Assembly (NCBI GenBank): GCA_020439745.1
Contig: JAGQSC010000003.1
Location: 186,001 to 250,000, forward strand
Length of the DNA stretch: 64,000 nt
Direction: 5' to 3'
Source: Acidobacteriota bacterium
GTDB lineage: Bacteria > Acidobacteriota > Holophagae > Acanthopleuribacterales > Acanthopleuribacteraceae
In this document: positions 1 through 8,360 of the stretch, piece by piece
Position numbering within the stretch: position 1 is the first letter of the stretch
Layout of the letters: every line of letters starts with the position of its first letter
Program-made: the position numbers and the translations under genes
Notes under the pieces: model-generated
What the model saw: only the letters and a program-made list of their open reading frames with translations
What the model was told of the DNA's origin: nothing
The model's database searches: none

Positions 1-2
1 TT

Positions 3-281
3 GTCATGGACTCGTCACCCATTCTGGCAGTCACCGACGCAAGCATCCTCGCGCACCAAGTTGACAGTGTCATCTTCGTTGCCAAGGCATCCGTGACCAT
101 CCGAGATGACGCAGCCCGGGCCACACAGATTCTGGCCCAAAACGGAATAAGAGCATTGGGGACCATCCTCAATGGCTACGACTACAACATGGGACGAAAA
201 TACGGTTACAAGTATGGATATCGCCGCTATGGATACGGTTATGGCTATGGCCCTTACGAATACAAGGCCGAGAAAGTATAA
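3..281 (+). CDS. Polysaccharide-biosynthesis tyrosine autokinase (BY-kinase), C-terminal part
   Basis: This is the 3' end of a gene that starts upstream of the window. The first readable residues form the DxxP Walker A'-type segment (DSSPILAVTDA), which in CpsD/Wzc-type bacterial tyrosine kinases precedes the final Rossmann strands. The chain ends in a tail with 12 tyrosines in about 30 residues, alternating with glycine, arginine and lysine. Such tyrosine clusters are the autophosphorylation site of BY-kinases, which control the length and export of capsule or exopolysaccharide at the inner membrane. The next gene begins 3 bases later and makes a nucleotide sugar, which fits a polysaccharide operon. 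The N-terminal Wzz domain and Walker A motif lie outside the window. Confidence 0.85.
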   Translation, partial: VMDSSPILAVTDASILAHQVDSVIFVAKASVTIRDDAARATQILAQNGIRALGTILNGYDYNMGRKYGYKYGYRRYGYGYGYGPYEYKAEKV

Positions 282-284
282 AAC

Positions 285-1265
285 GTGAGCCTTAGGCGAA
301 GGGTTCTCATAACCGGCGGAGCGGGATTCCTTGGTTCTCACCTATGTAAGCGGCTACTGGGCGAAGGCAACGAAGTTATTTGCCTCGACAATTTCTACAC
401 CGGTCAACGGCGCAATGTAAAAAACCTTCTGTCACACCCACGTTTTGAGTTGATTCGGCACGATGTTGTGGAACCCATCAGGCTTGAGGTAGACGAAATC
501 TTCAACATGGCTTGCCCAGCCTCCCCAGTTCACTATCAAACCAATCCTGTGGCCACGACAAAGACTTCAGTGATGGGTGCGCTCAATATGCTTGGTCTCG
601 CCAAGCGACTGAACATCAAAATCCTCCAAGCCTCGACGTCTGAGGTGTATGGTGATCCCTTGGTGCACCCTCAGCCGGAAAGCTATTGGGGCAACGTGAA
701 CCCATTCGGTATTCGTTCTTGTTATGACGTAGGCAAGCGTTGTGCCGAGGCCCTGTTCTTTGATTACCGCCGTCAGCACCACCTGAAAATCAAAATCGCC
801 CGTATCTTCAATACCTTCGGGCCCAATATGCACCCTAACGACGGCCGTGTCGTTAGTAATTTTATCGTCCAAGCGCTGCTCAATAAACCCATCACTATCT
901 ACGGTGATGGCAGCCAAACGCGCTCGTTTTGTTATGTTGACGACCTGCTTGATGGGTTAGTCGCGCTCATGAACACCGAAGATTCTTTTGTGGGTCCCGT
1001 GAACTTGGGAAATCCTCATGAATTCACCATTCTACAGCTGGCCAAACAAGTGATTGAACTCACCAACTCACAATCACAGCTCGTGTTCAAGGCACTACCT
1101 GGCGACGACCCCAAACGCAGATGCCCCGACATTGGTTTGGCCCAAGAGAAGTTGTGTTGGAAGCCCAGATTCAGCCTGGACCAAGGTCTTGAAAAGACCA
1201 TTCGCTATTTTGAGGATTTGCTGAAAGAGGACGACGGATACGTGAGGGGTTGTATCACAGCCTGA
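285..1265 (+). CDS. UDP-glucuronate decarboxylase (UDP-xylose synthase), SDR family
   Basis: A 326-residue extended short-chain dehydrogenase that converts UDP-glucuronate to UDP-xylose with bound NAD+. The sequence shows GGAGFLG (residues 11-17) for NAD binding, the STSE segment with Glu120, the YDVGK catalytic pair Tyr147/Lys151, and the DDPKRR-PDI segment near 275-283 whose arginine matches the UXS substrate-binding Arg. The CPASP and [19 protein letters not shown] segments are typical of UXS rather than of GalE or dTDP-glucose dehydratase. It starts with GTG, 3 bases after the tyrosine kinase stop, so both are probably co-transcribed for surface polysaccharide synthesis. A related SDR specificity cannot be fully excluded, but UXS fits best. 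Confidence 0.88.
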   Translation: MSLRRRVLITGGAGFLGSHLCKRLLGEGNEVICLDNFYTGQRRNVKNLLSHPRFELIRHDVVEPIRLEVDEIFNMACPASPVHYQTNPVATTKTSVMGALNMLGLAKRLNIKILQASTSEVYGDPLVHPQPESYWGNVNPFGIRSCYDVGKRCAEALFFDYRRQHHLKIKIARIFNTFGPNMHPNDGRVVSNFIVQALLNKPITIYGDGSQTRSFCYVDDLLDGLVALMNTEDSFVGPVNLGNPHEFTILQLAKQVIELTNSQSQLVFKALPGDDPKRRCPDIGLAQEKLCWKPRFSLDQGLEKTIRYFEDLLKEDDGYVRGCITA

Positions 1266-1315
1266 ACGCCAGCCGCTTTTCCGGTTATAATGCCGAGTTC
1301 CGAAAGGGAAGCGGT

Positions 1316-2770
1316 ATGGGAATTCAGGTTTACAACACGATCACACGTACAAAAGAACCGTTTGAGCCCTTGGAGGCTGGAAAGGTTCGCATGTATGCCT
1401 GCGGTGTGACTACTTACGACGTGTGTCATATTGGTCACGGGATGCAAGCCCTGATTTATGACGTCATTCGTCAATACCTCACCTTTCGCGGCTACGACGT
1501 CACCTATGTTCGCAATTACACGGATGTCGATGATAAGATCATCGCCCGCGCCAATGGTTTGGGCATTCCAGCGCTTGAGCATGCAAGTAACATGATTGCC
1601 AGCAGTGAGCGTGACCTAGCCGCACTGGGTGTTCAACCGGCAACCATTCAACCCAAAGTCTCAGACAACATTCCCGAAATCATTGAACTAATCCAGTCGC
1701 TCATCACGCGGGATTACGCCTACGAGATCAACGGTGATGTCTATTTCAGGGTACGTGCATTTCAAGACTACGGGCGCTTGTCAAACCGTAATGTGGATGA
1801 TCTGAGGTCTGGAGCCAGAATCGAGGTCAGCGAACACAAGCAGGACGCACTGGATTTTGCACTCTGGAAACGTGCCAAGGAGGGAGAAATCAGCTGGAAT
1901 TCTCCTTGGGGACCCGGTCGCCCGGGGTGGCACATCGAGTGTTCGGCTCTCGCCATGAAGTATCTGGGCGCTTCTTTTGATATCCATGGCGGTGGCAAAG
2001 ATCTCATTTTTCCGCATCACGAGAACGAGATCGCCCAGTCTCTTTGCGGTACCAATGGTGCCTTCTCGCGATATTGGGTACACAATGGCTTGGTTACCGT
2101 CGACGGTCGCAAGATGTCTAAATCGCTGGACAACTTTCTCACCATAGACGATGCAGTCAACCGTTATTATCCAGAGTCCATTCGTTACGCCATCTTGCGA
2201 AACCACTACGCGGCAAACATAGATTTTTCAGAACAGGCTTTCTACGATGCCTACAGCCGATTGATCTACTTCTATTCGACTTTGGCCAAACTTGATGAGA
2301 TCCGAGCCACGCATGCCGAAGCACCTGCAGGTGTTCCTGAGGGCATGAACCCTCCCGATCTGAAAACAGAATTCATCAATGCCATGGACGATGACTTCAA
2401 TACGGCTTGTGCGCTGCGCGAAATAGGAACTGCATTCAAATGGATTAACGACGTGATGGGCGCCAAGAAGCCCAAGCTAAAGCAGAAGGCATGGGTACTG
2501 CTCAAGGTAGGCGATGAAATACGGCGCTGCGCAGCGGTACTCAGGCTTTTGACTGAAGAACCAGCCCAAGCTCTGGCCGACATCAGAGATTATCTCGTGC
2601 GACAACGGGACATCGACGTAAATGCGGTAGCGTCACAAATCGAGGAACGCGATCGAGCCCGCGCCGACAAAGATTGGCAAAGGGCGGATCAAATTCGAAA
2701 TGAATTAGCGGATATGGGCATCTTGATCATGGATACCCCCAATGGCACGGTTTGGCAGGTACAACCCTAA
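1316..2770 (+). CDS. cysS: Cysteinyl-tRNA synthetase
   Basis: A 484-residue class I aminoacyl-tRNA synthetase that charges tRNA-Cys in the cytoplasm. Visible motifs are the zinc-ligand Cys29 in MYACGVTTYD, the HIGH motif (residues 38-41), the second zinc cluster with Cys209, His234 and Glu238 in WHIECSA and FPHHENE, and KMSKS at 266-270. The C-terminal DALR-like helical part ends with the usual KDWQRADQIRNELADMGI segment. The open frame extends 66 bases further upstream, but ATG 1316 is preferred: a GGGAAG ribosome-binding site lies just before it and the encoded start MGIQVYN aligns with the family. Length is normal. The next gene follows without a gap. Confidence 0.96.
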   Translation: MGIQVYNTITRTKEPFEPLEAGKVRMYACGVTTYDVCHIGHGMQALIYDVIRQYLTFRGYDVTYVRNYTDVDDKIIARANGLGIPALEHASNMIASSERDLAALGVQPATIQPKVSDNIPEIIELIQSLITRDYAYEINGDVYFRVRAFQDYGRLSNRNVDDLRSGARIEVSEHKQDALDFALWKRAKEGEISWNSPWGPGRPGWHIECSALAMKYLGASFDIHGGGKDLIFPHHENEIAQSLCGTNGAFSRYWVHNGLVTVDGRKMSKSLDNFLTIDDAVNRYYPESIRYAILRNHYAANIDFSEQAFYDAYSRLIYFYSTLAKLDEIRATHAEAPAGVPEGMNPPDLKTEFINAMDDDFNTACALREIGTAFKWINDVMGAKKPKLKQKAWVLLKVGDEIRRCAAVLRLLTEEPAQALADIRDYLVRQRDIDVNAVASQIEERDRARADKDWQRADQIRNELADMGILIMDTPNGTVWQVQP

Positions 2771-3922
2771 ATGAGTGAGATCCTCGCACCGGCGGGAAAC
2801 CCCCTCAAACTTAGAGTAGCTGCACTGTACGGTGCGGACGCGGTGTACCTGGCCGGCCAAAGATTTGGGTTGCGTTACGCTGCGGACAATTTTACCGACG
2901 ATCAGTTACGAGACGCCTGTATCTTTGCCAAGCAACACGGTGTTCGGGTATACGTCACCATGAATGCTTTTTCTTTTGATGACGAATTAGCGGACATGCC
3001 TGCGTATGTGAGATATCTGGAAGAGATCGGTGTCCAGGCGGTCATTGTCTCCGACCCAGGTGTCGCTCATATCATCAACGATTCTTCCAATCTGCGTATT
3101 CACGTTTCAACTCAGGCAAGCACGATCAACAGCTGGAGCGCTCGATTTTGGCAGAGATTAGGTGCCAAACGCGTCGTTTTAGGTCGCGAAGCCTCTATCG
3201 CCGATGCTATTCGCATTAAAAAAGGCGCTGAACTAGAAGTGGAAATGTTTGTACATGGCTCCATGTGCATGGCTTTCTCCGGGAACTGCACAATTTCCAA
3301 CTATACGGCGGGACGCGACAGTAACCGCGGCGGTTGTTCCCACGCATGTCGCTTGGACTACCGATTGCTCGACAGCCATGCGAACGTGGTCAGTACCGCG
3401 CCATTTATGAGTTCCAAAGACCTAATGGGCCTACAACTCATACCCGAGATGGTAGCAACAGGAATTGATAGCTTCAAAATTGAAGGCAGAATGAAGAGCC
3501 CATGGTATGTCGCGTCTACGGTGCTAGCCTATCGGTCGGCCCGTGATGAGCAGAAATTCAAGCGCCATCTCTTGGAAGACCTACCCAATCGGGGGCTGAC
3601 TCAGGCAAACCTGAAAGGTCCAGCAGGTTCCGACTCGGTCTCGCTGGAAGGCCATCAGAGAAGCGGGTTCGACATGGCAGGCTATGTTATGGAAATGCCC
3701 GACGATAGCCATATTGCAGTGTGGCTGAATAACCCTGTGGGCAGAGATCAATCACTCGAGCTGCTGAATCAGGATGGGGAACTCGAGCCTTTGGATACGT
3801 CAGACCTGCGCGATGCAGCAGGCAACAGGTTGGATAAAGGTAAGCCCAATTCAGTGGTCATTGTCCCCAGGTCCGCCGGCGCTGAACCATTCAGAGTAAT
3901 ACGTCTGGCTCATGCGTCATAA
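2771..3922 (+). CDS. U32 family peptidase / tRNA hydroxylation-type protein
   Basis: A 383-residue member of the U32 family (YegQ/TrhP, RlhA, UbiU/UbiV relatives). Despite the peptidase label, several members act with an iron-sulfur cluster in hydroxylation of tRNA, rRNA or ubiquinone. The N-terminus (LAPAGN, GADAVYLAG) is the U32 barrel start. The signature lies near residues 155-190: EMFVHGSMCMAFSGNC, then GGCSHACR, giving the four clustered cysteines expected to bind the cluster. FKIEGRMKS near 235 is the other family hallmark, and a C-terminal beta-barrel follows. The gene starts directly after the cysS stop and overlaps the next U32-like gene by 11 bases. The substrate is not known from sequence; TrhP-like tRNA work is an inference. 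Confidence 0.85.
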   Translation: MSEILAPAGNPLKLRVAALYGADAVYLAGQRFGLRYAADNFTDDQLRDACIFAKQHGVRVYVTMNAFSFDDELADMPAYVRYLEEIGVQAVIVSDPGVAHIINDSSNLRIHVSTQASTINSWSARFWQRLGAKRVVLGREASIADAIRIKKGAELEVEMFVHGSMCMAFSGNCTISNYTAGRDSNRGGCSHACRLDYRLLDSHANVVSTAPFMSSKDLMGLQLIPEMVATGIDSFKIEGRMKSPWYVASTVLAYRSARDEQKFKRHLLEDLPNRGLTQANLKGPAGSDSVSLEGHQRSGFDMAGYVMEMPDDSHIAVWLNNPVGRDQSLELLNQDGELEPLDTSDLRDAAGNRLDKGKPNSVVIVPRSAGAEPFRVIRLAHAS

Positions 3923-5054
3923 CTGGGTCATCGACAGCCGCGAGCTTTGGGATCTCATGTCACCACAACTTGCCGGACAGGAGGTCATGCTCGAACATGC
4001 CGCACTCAGCCGTCTGGGTAAGCTGGATTCGAGGCAATTGAATTCTATTGCGGGCCAATCGAAACGTATGGGCTCCAGTGTAACTACCGTTTTCGATCTT
4101 TTACCCGGAGACGCTCAACTGGACCGCGCTCAAGAGATATTCAGTCAACTTGATTGGGACTCCATCGACGCCATTCGCGTCCAAGACCCGGGTGCTGCTC
4201 TATTTGCTGCGGAGCACAGTGACAAGCCGCTTCAGATCGTGCTTGAGACAGGCCATCACAACTTAGAAGCCATCTTGGCATGGTTCAAAATCCTGGGCTC
4301 GCGTATCCAGCGAGTGTCTCTTTCCAATGAACTCCCCATTGCTTGGTTGCGCGAAAAGCGCCAAAAAATCCCTGCCGCAGTCGAAGTGCCAGTCCTTTCC
4401 CCAATACTCATCTTCTACAGCCCACGGAAGTTGGTATCGCCTTGGACACAATTACAACAGCAGCTTTATTGGGGCGCAGACTCCGAACAGCGAAAAATGC
4501 CCGTCATAGAGAATGCACACGGCACTTTTCTTTTCTACGAGAAGCCACTGTTTTTGCTCCCTCATCTCAATGAAATGGCTGCCGCAGGTGTGGATAGTGG
4601 CCGAATCGATTTGAGATTATGGCCACAGGAAGAAATGGCGGTCGCCCTGCTTGGCTGGCTTTCCGACAAAACAAAAACTGCGGCTATTAGGGCAGCACTG
4701 CCCCATCGCACAACCAGGGGATTCTACAAATCCAATCGAACCGACAAACAGTTTGCCAAGCTTAAGCGCCAACCGATCACATCGAACTTAATCATGATCG
4801 GCACAGTAGTCGACACCAAAAAGGGCAAATTCACGCTGCTTCAACTTGAGCAGCCTGTATCAGTGGGTCAAGAACTCGTCGCTCTCAACACCATGGGAGA
4901 AAGCCAATCCCACGAGGTGCGTTGGCTCAAAAACATGAACGGCGAGCCCCTGCAAAAACAAGATCAGGGGCTGGTGCTCATGAATCACATCAAACGCAGT
5001 CCCAGTCTTACCAAAGTGTTTCGCGCGCCTAGTTGGCGTCCAAATGATATCTAG
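3912..5054 (+). CDS. Divergent U32-like protein without cysteines
   Basis: A 380-residue protein whose frame overlaps the preceding U32 gene by 11 bases. It looks like a second, degenerate U32 protein: SPILIFYSPRKLVSP near 165 resembles the family's segment preceding the central barrel strands, TTRGFYKSN near 265 resembles the TTGFY motif, and residues 285-365 resemble the C-terminal U32 barrel. The whole chain contains no cysteine, so the cluster-binding residues of its neighbour are absent. A regulatory or structural partner role is suggested, comparable in layout to UbiU-UbiV, where, however, both members carry clusters. Enzyme function is unproven. The 3' end overlaps the end of the opposing DedA/ATP-grasp gene by 26 bases. 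Confidence 0.65.
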   Translation: MRHNWVIDSRELWDLMSPQLAGQEVMLEHAALSRLGKLDSRQLNSIAGQSKRMGSSVTTVFDLLPGDAQLDRAQEIFSQLDWDSIDAIRVQDPGAALFAAEHSDKPLQIVLETGHHNLEAILAWFKILGSRIQRVSLSNELPIAWLREKRQKIPAAVEVPVLSPILIFYSPRKLVSPWTQLQQQLYWGADSEQRKMPVIENAHGTFLFYEKPLFLLPHLNEMAAAGVDSGRIDLRLWPQEEMAVALLGWLSDKTKTAAIRAALPHRTTRGFYKSNRTDKQFAKLKRQPITSNLIMIGTVVDTKKGKFTLLQLEQPVSVGQELVALNTMGESQSHEVRWLKNMNGEPLQKQDQGLVLMNHIKRSPSLTKVFRAPSWRPNDI

Positions 5055-6690
5055 CGAGTCTGCGATAGTCTCGGTACCGCTTCAAGAAGGCTCGTAGCGA
5101 AGGCACCGGTACACCAGCTTTTCGATTGGCAGCGCCAATGCGCCAAACATGAAACCAATGTCGCAACAGGTGCCGCCAAGCAAACACAATTGAGTACTTG
5201 GGATCATAAATGTGGGATGGCTCCGACGTGGTTCCGTTGATCTCAACGATTTGAAAAGCGTCCCCATTGCGAAACGACTCCAAATCATTTGCCCGGATAT
5301 CCATTCTACAGATGTACAACCCATCAAAAGACTGTGCGATTTCATCGATCGTCTTCTCAAGCTGTGGGGTCAAAAGATGTGAGTGGTCGAGAAAAATCGT
5401 TCCCTGACAATGATTACCAGCATGCACCAACGGAAAACGCTCCCCTCTTTGAAGCACCATTCTCAGGCTGTCGCTAAATCGTTTTAGGAAAATATGAACT
5501 CTGCCTTGAGCCTGAGGAAGTTTGAGAATTAGATCTTCCAAGCAGGAACTGCCATCACCCACAACCTGCGGGAAGTCCTTACCAGTGATCCCCGTGACCT
5601 TACCCTGCTCACAACCCGGCATTCGAACATAGTACACACCAAACTCGTAGGGTCCGGGCGCATAAGCTTGTGCCATGAGCGGAATAGGTGCGGAACTCAA
5701 ATAATCCTGCAACGCTTGGTCATCCCGAATGAATCTGACTCCAAAGCCACGCTGACCCGAATCCGGCTTGACAATGATGGGATACGCCAGTTGGTGTTCT
5801 GACATCCAAGCCAAAACACCCTTCATTCCATCGGCGGCATGGACATTATCCCAGGCCATGTAGGCAGGAATATGACGATTTGGTCGGGAAAATAGGTTTA
5901 GAATGGCCGATTTCGATTCACCCACTATGCCACTGTATTCGATGGCGGGATTACTCATAAGCGGTAACTTCAGTGAACGATAACGGATCGCAAGCAACAG
6001 ATTCTGAATGAAAACGGGTAGATAAAGCACCGCAATGGGCCAGAACTCCCAACGCAAGAAACGATGGAGTCGAGATTGAGCACGCTTGCGCCAGCGCCAA
6101 TTTACCGCTTTAGAGACGAATACAAAGACGCCGAATAAGACCGAAAAACTCAACGGAACCACCAGCAGTGGGTGCGCGCCCAAAGCCTGAAAGATGCCTA
6201 TGACTCGATCGCCGAAGAACCAGGCAGACCCCAACAAAAGGGGCGTCCACACAGCCGTGGCGATGGCGGCTGCCAGCAAGAAATACGAGGCTTTTGATCG
6301 CATCAAACCTGCAGCAAAATAGGTGGGCAATCGTGTACCCGGAAGAAAACGCGAAAGGATGACGACCAAGAAGCCATTTCGTTCGAACCAAGCCTCACAA
6401 GCCGCAACCTTTTCCTGTGGCAGCATTCTCCTGAGGACAGGTAAGTTCATGGCGGGCCGTCCAATGACCAATCCAATGACATACAAAAGGCCATCACCCA
6501 GGAAAATGCCCAAAAAACATCCCCAGAAAGCCGTAGGTATGGACAGCGAATCCTGAGAGACCATGACACCTGCAGCAATGGTCGTCAAATCTTCGGACAC
6601 GAAAAAAGTCGACAACCCCAGCATGATCATCTTTTGCCATTCATCGACTGCCGCCAAATCGTGGGACAGTTGAATCATCCAATCATCCAT
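5029..6690 (-). CDS. DedA-type membrane protein fused to an ATP-grasp domain
   Basis: A roughly 553-residue two-part protein. Residues about 15-200 form a DedA/VTT membrane domain: hydrophobic helices, GCFLGIFLGDGLLYVIG, and the family motif FLVVILSRFLPGTRLPTYFAAG. DedA proteins are implicated in lipid-carrier flipping and membrane homeostasis. After two more membrane segments, residues about 260-510 look like a cytosolic ATP-grasp ligase: YPIIVKPDSGQRGFGV (nucleotide-binding lysine), a second strand PYEFGVYYVR, and a metal-binding EINGTTSEPSH near the end. ATG 6690 is used; a GTG six codons upstream (6708) is also possible. It ends in convergent overlap with the U32-like gene. No ligase substrate can be named; peptide or carboxylate-amine ligation is the family default. 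Confidence 0.8.
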   Translation of the reverse strand: MDDWMIQLSHDLAAVDEWQKMIMLGLSTFFVSEDLTTIAAGVMVSQDSLSIPTAFWGCFLGIFLGDGLLYVIGLVIGRPAMNLPVLRRMLPQEKVAACEAWFERNGFLVVILSRFLPGTRLPTYFAAGLMRSKASYFLLAAAIATAVWTPLLLGSAWFFGDRVIGIFQALGAHPLLVVPLSFSVLFGVFVFVSKAVNWRWRKRAQSRLHRFLRWEFWPIAVLYLPVFIQNLLLAIRYRSLKLPLMSNPAIEYSGIVGESKSAILNLFSRPNRHIPAYMAWDNVHAADGMKGVLAWMSEHQLAYPIIVKPDSGQRGFGVRFIRDDQALQDYLSSAPIPLMAQAYAPGPYEFGVYYVRMPGCEQGKVTGITGKDFPQVVGDGSSCLEDLILKLPQAQGRVHIFLKRFSDSLRMVLQRGERFPLVHAGNHCQGTIFLDHSHLLTPQLEKTIDEIAQSFDGLYICRMDIRANDLESFRNGDAFQIVEINGTTSEPSHIYDPKYSIVFAWRHLLRHWFHVWRIGAANRKAGVPVPSLRAFLKRYRDYRRLARYHLDAN

Positions 6691-6759
6691 AGTTTTCTTG
6701 CTTTCCACCCACCAGTGCCGGCTCTACTTTACGAAGAATCCCACGGGTGCGCAATTAGA

Positions 6760-7188
6760 CTAAAATACGACGCCCTTACCCGCACGCTTTCTGGGTGTAA
6801 TTCCATTCACATCGAATTCACGCAAAATAGGTGGAGACACGAGGCAAATAAATACCAAAGGGAGCGAGTACAAATACACTTTTTCAATACTCGGGTCCTC
6901 CAGGAGCATAAGCATCAGCTTAATTCGTTGCGCAAGGAATTTGGCGGCTAAAGGCAGACACAACGCCATCAACAACGGTACCCACCGATTCTTACTGATG
7001 AATAGATGGATCACGCTGAGAACACAACCAACCACCAATAAAAGGCCCAGATAATTGATTCGGGGAGGTTCCTCTGGCAGCGGAGGTATGCTCCACAAGA
7101 CCATACCTCCCAGCAGCACGAAGTACATGGCCAACAAAGCCCGCAATGAACTGATATGCAATTTTGCTACGTAATCGGTATCGCTCAT
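6760..7188 (-). CDS. Small integral membrane protein of unknown function
   Basis: A 142-residue protein with about four hydrophobic segments (roughly residues 15-35, 45-65, 68-90 and 105-122) separated by short polar loops, and a basic C-terminus (TPRKRAGKG). No family is recognised. Its start overlaps the thiI stop by four bases (ATGA), so it is translationally coupled to thiI, and the DedA/ATP-grasp gene follows about 70 bases downstream on the same strand. Coupling supports that it is a real gene, but nothing in the sequence gives its role. Confidence 0.65.
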   Translation of the reverse strand: MSDTDYVAKLHISSLRALLAMYFVLLGGMVLWSIPPLPEEPPRINYLGLLLVVGCVLSVIHLFISKNRWVPLLMALCLPLAAKFLAQRIKLMLMLLEDPSIEKVYLYSLPLVFICLVSPPILREFDVNGITPRKRAGKGVVF

Positions 7189-8351
7189 TCAAACTCCGGC
7201 TGAAGCGTAATCGTTTCAAGGCCCGCCACTGCGTCTTGTACGAGTGTCTCAATGTCCAAGTTTGACTCAATGGCTTGAATGCGCTTTGAAGACGCCTTGG
7301 TAACGGGCTCTTTGGGGGAGAACAGGGAACAACAATCCTCAAACGGCTGGATCGAAATCTCGTAGGTCCCTATTCTGCGGGCTATTTGAATGATTTCGAC
7401 TTTGTCCATACCGACGACAGGTCGTAGGATCGGCAAGGGCACGCCTTCATTTATGACTGCCATGTTTTCGATTGTCTGAGAAGCCACCTGGCCCAGACTC
7501 TCACCTGTGATCAGTGCATGTCCTCGATGGCGCTTCATGATCTGAGTGGCGACACGCATCATAAGACGCCGGCTCAATATGACCAGACACTCGGCAGGAC
7601 AGTCCGCCACCAAGGTCTTCATAATTCGAGTGAAGTTAACCACATGGAGATCCATGTGGTTCTGGTAGCGCGCGAGCACCCTGGCCAGGTCGATCACCTT
7701 GTCCTTCGCGCCATCCACCGTGTAGGGAGGTGTGTGGAAATAGATCGGCATTAAGTGAGCCCCGCGTTTTTGCATCAAATAGCCGGCGACGGGAGAGTCC
7801 AGTCCCCCGCTCAACAAGAGTCCAAAACGCGTCCGAGGATTAATGGGAAGGCCTCCTATACCAGGCCAGCGAACGATGTTCATAAACGTATCGTGCATCT
7901 CAATCGAGAATTCCAGCGTCAAGTCTGGCCGCTTCAAATCCACAGGTAAGTCAAATCCACGTTGATAGATATCGTTCGCTATTACGGTTTGCATGTCCAT
8001 GGATGTCATGGGGAACCGTTTGTTAGGGCGTTTGCCTTTTACAGCAAACTTGAGACCGGATCCTCGAAATTGAGACACTAGCTGCCATGCGAGCGCTTTG
8101 ATCGAAGTTAGGTCGTGGTTTGTTCGGTAGATAGGGCTAATACTGGTCAGTCCACTGATTGTTTCCAGTATTCGCCTTACCTGGTCCTGGGGAGCATCCG
8201 TCGCAACGAGGAGCTTTTTATGCAATGCCTGGTACGTGCCACCCAGCACACTCAAACGCGGCTTGAGCACTTGAATCAGATTTTGCACGAACAACTTTCG
8301 GTTTCGACCCTTAAGTGTCAGCTCGCCGTAGCGGAGTAAGTACTCCTGCAC
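7185..8351 (-). CDS. thiI: tRNA 4-thiouridine synthase ThiI (form without rhodanese domain)
   Basis: A 388-residue protein that adenylates U8 of tRNA for sulfur transfer, giving the near-UV-sensitive 4-thiouridine; it may also help thiamine thiazole synthesis. The N-terminal ferredoxin-like part begins with LLRYGELTLKGRNR, a THUMP domain covers about 60-165, and the PP-loop SGGLDSP is at 181-187. The chain ends after the DCCSLFSPK segment, so the C-terminal rhodanese domain of the E. coli enzyme is absent, as in Bacillus-type ThiI, which obtains sulfur from a dedicated cysteine desulfurase. The GTG start follows GGAGCAGAC. It is nine bases downstream of the PBP gene and overlaps the small membrane protein gene. 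Confidence 0.93.
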   Translation of the reverse strand: MQEYLLRYGELTLKGRNRKLFVQNLIQVLKPRLSVLGGTYQALHKKLLVATDAPQDQVRRILETISGLTSISPIYRTNHDLTSIKALAWQLVSQFRGSGLKFAVKGKRPNKRFPMTSMDMQTVIANDIYQRGFDLPVDLKRPDLTLEFSIEMHDTFMNIVRWPGIGGLPINPRTRFGLLLSGGLDSPVAGYLMQKRGAHLMPIYFHTPPYTVDGAKDKVIDLARVLARYQNHMDLHVVNFTRIMKTLVADCPAECLVILSRRLMMRVATQIMKRHRGHALITGESLGQVASQTIENMAVINEGVPLPILRPVVGMDKVEIIQIARRIGTYEISIQPFEDCCSLFSPKEPVTKASSKRIQAIESNLDIETLVQDAVAGLETITLQPEFE

Positions 8352-8360
8352 GTCTGCTCC

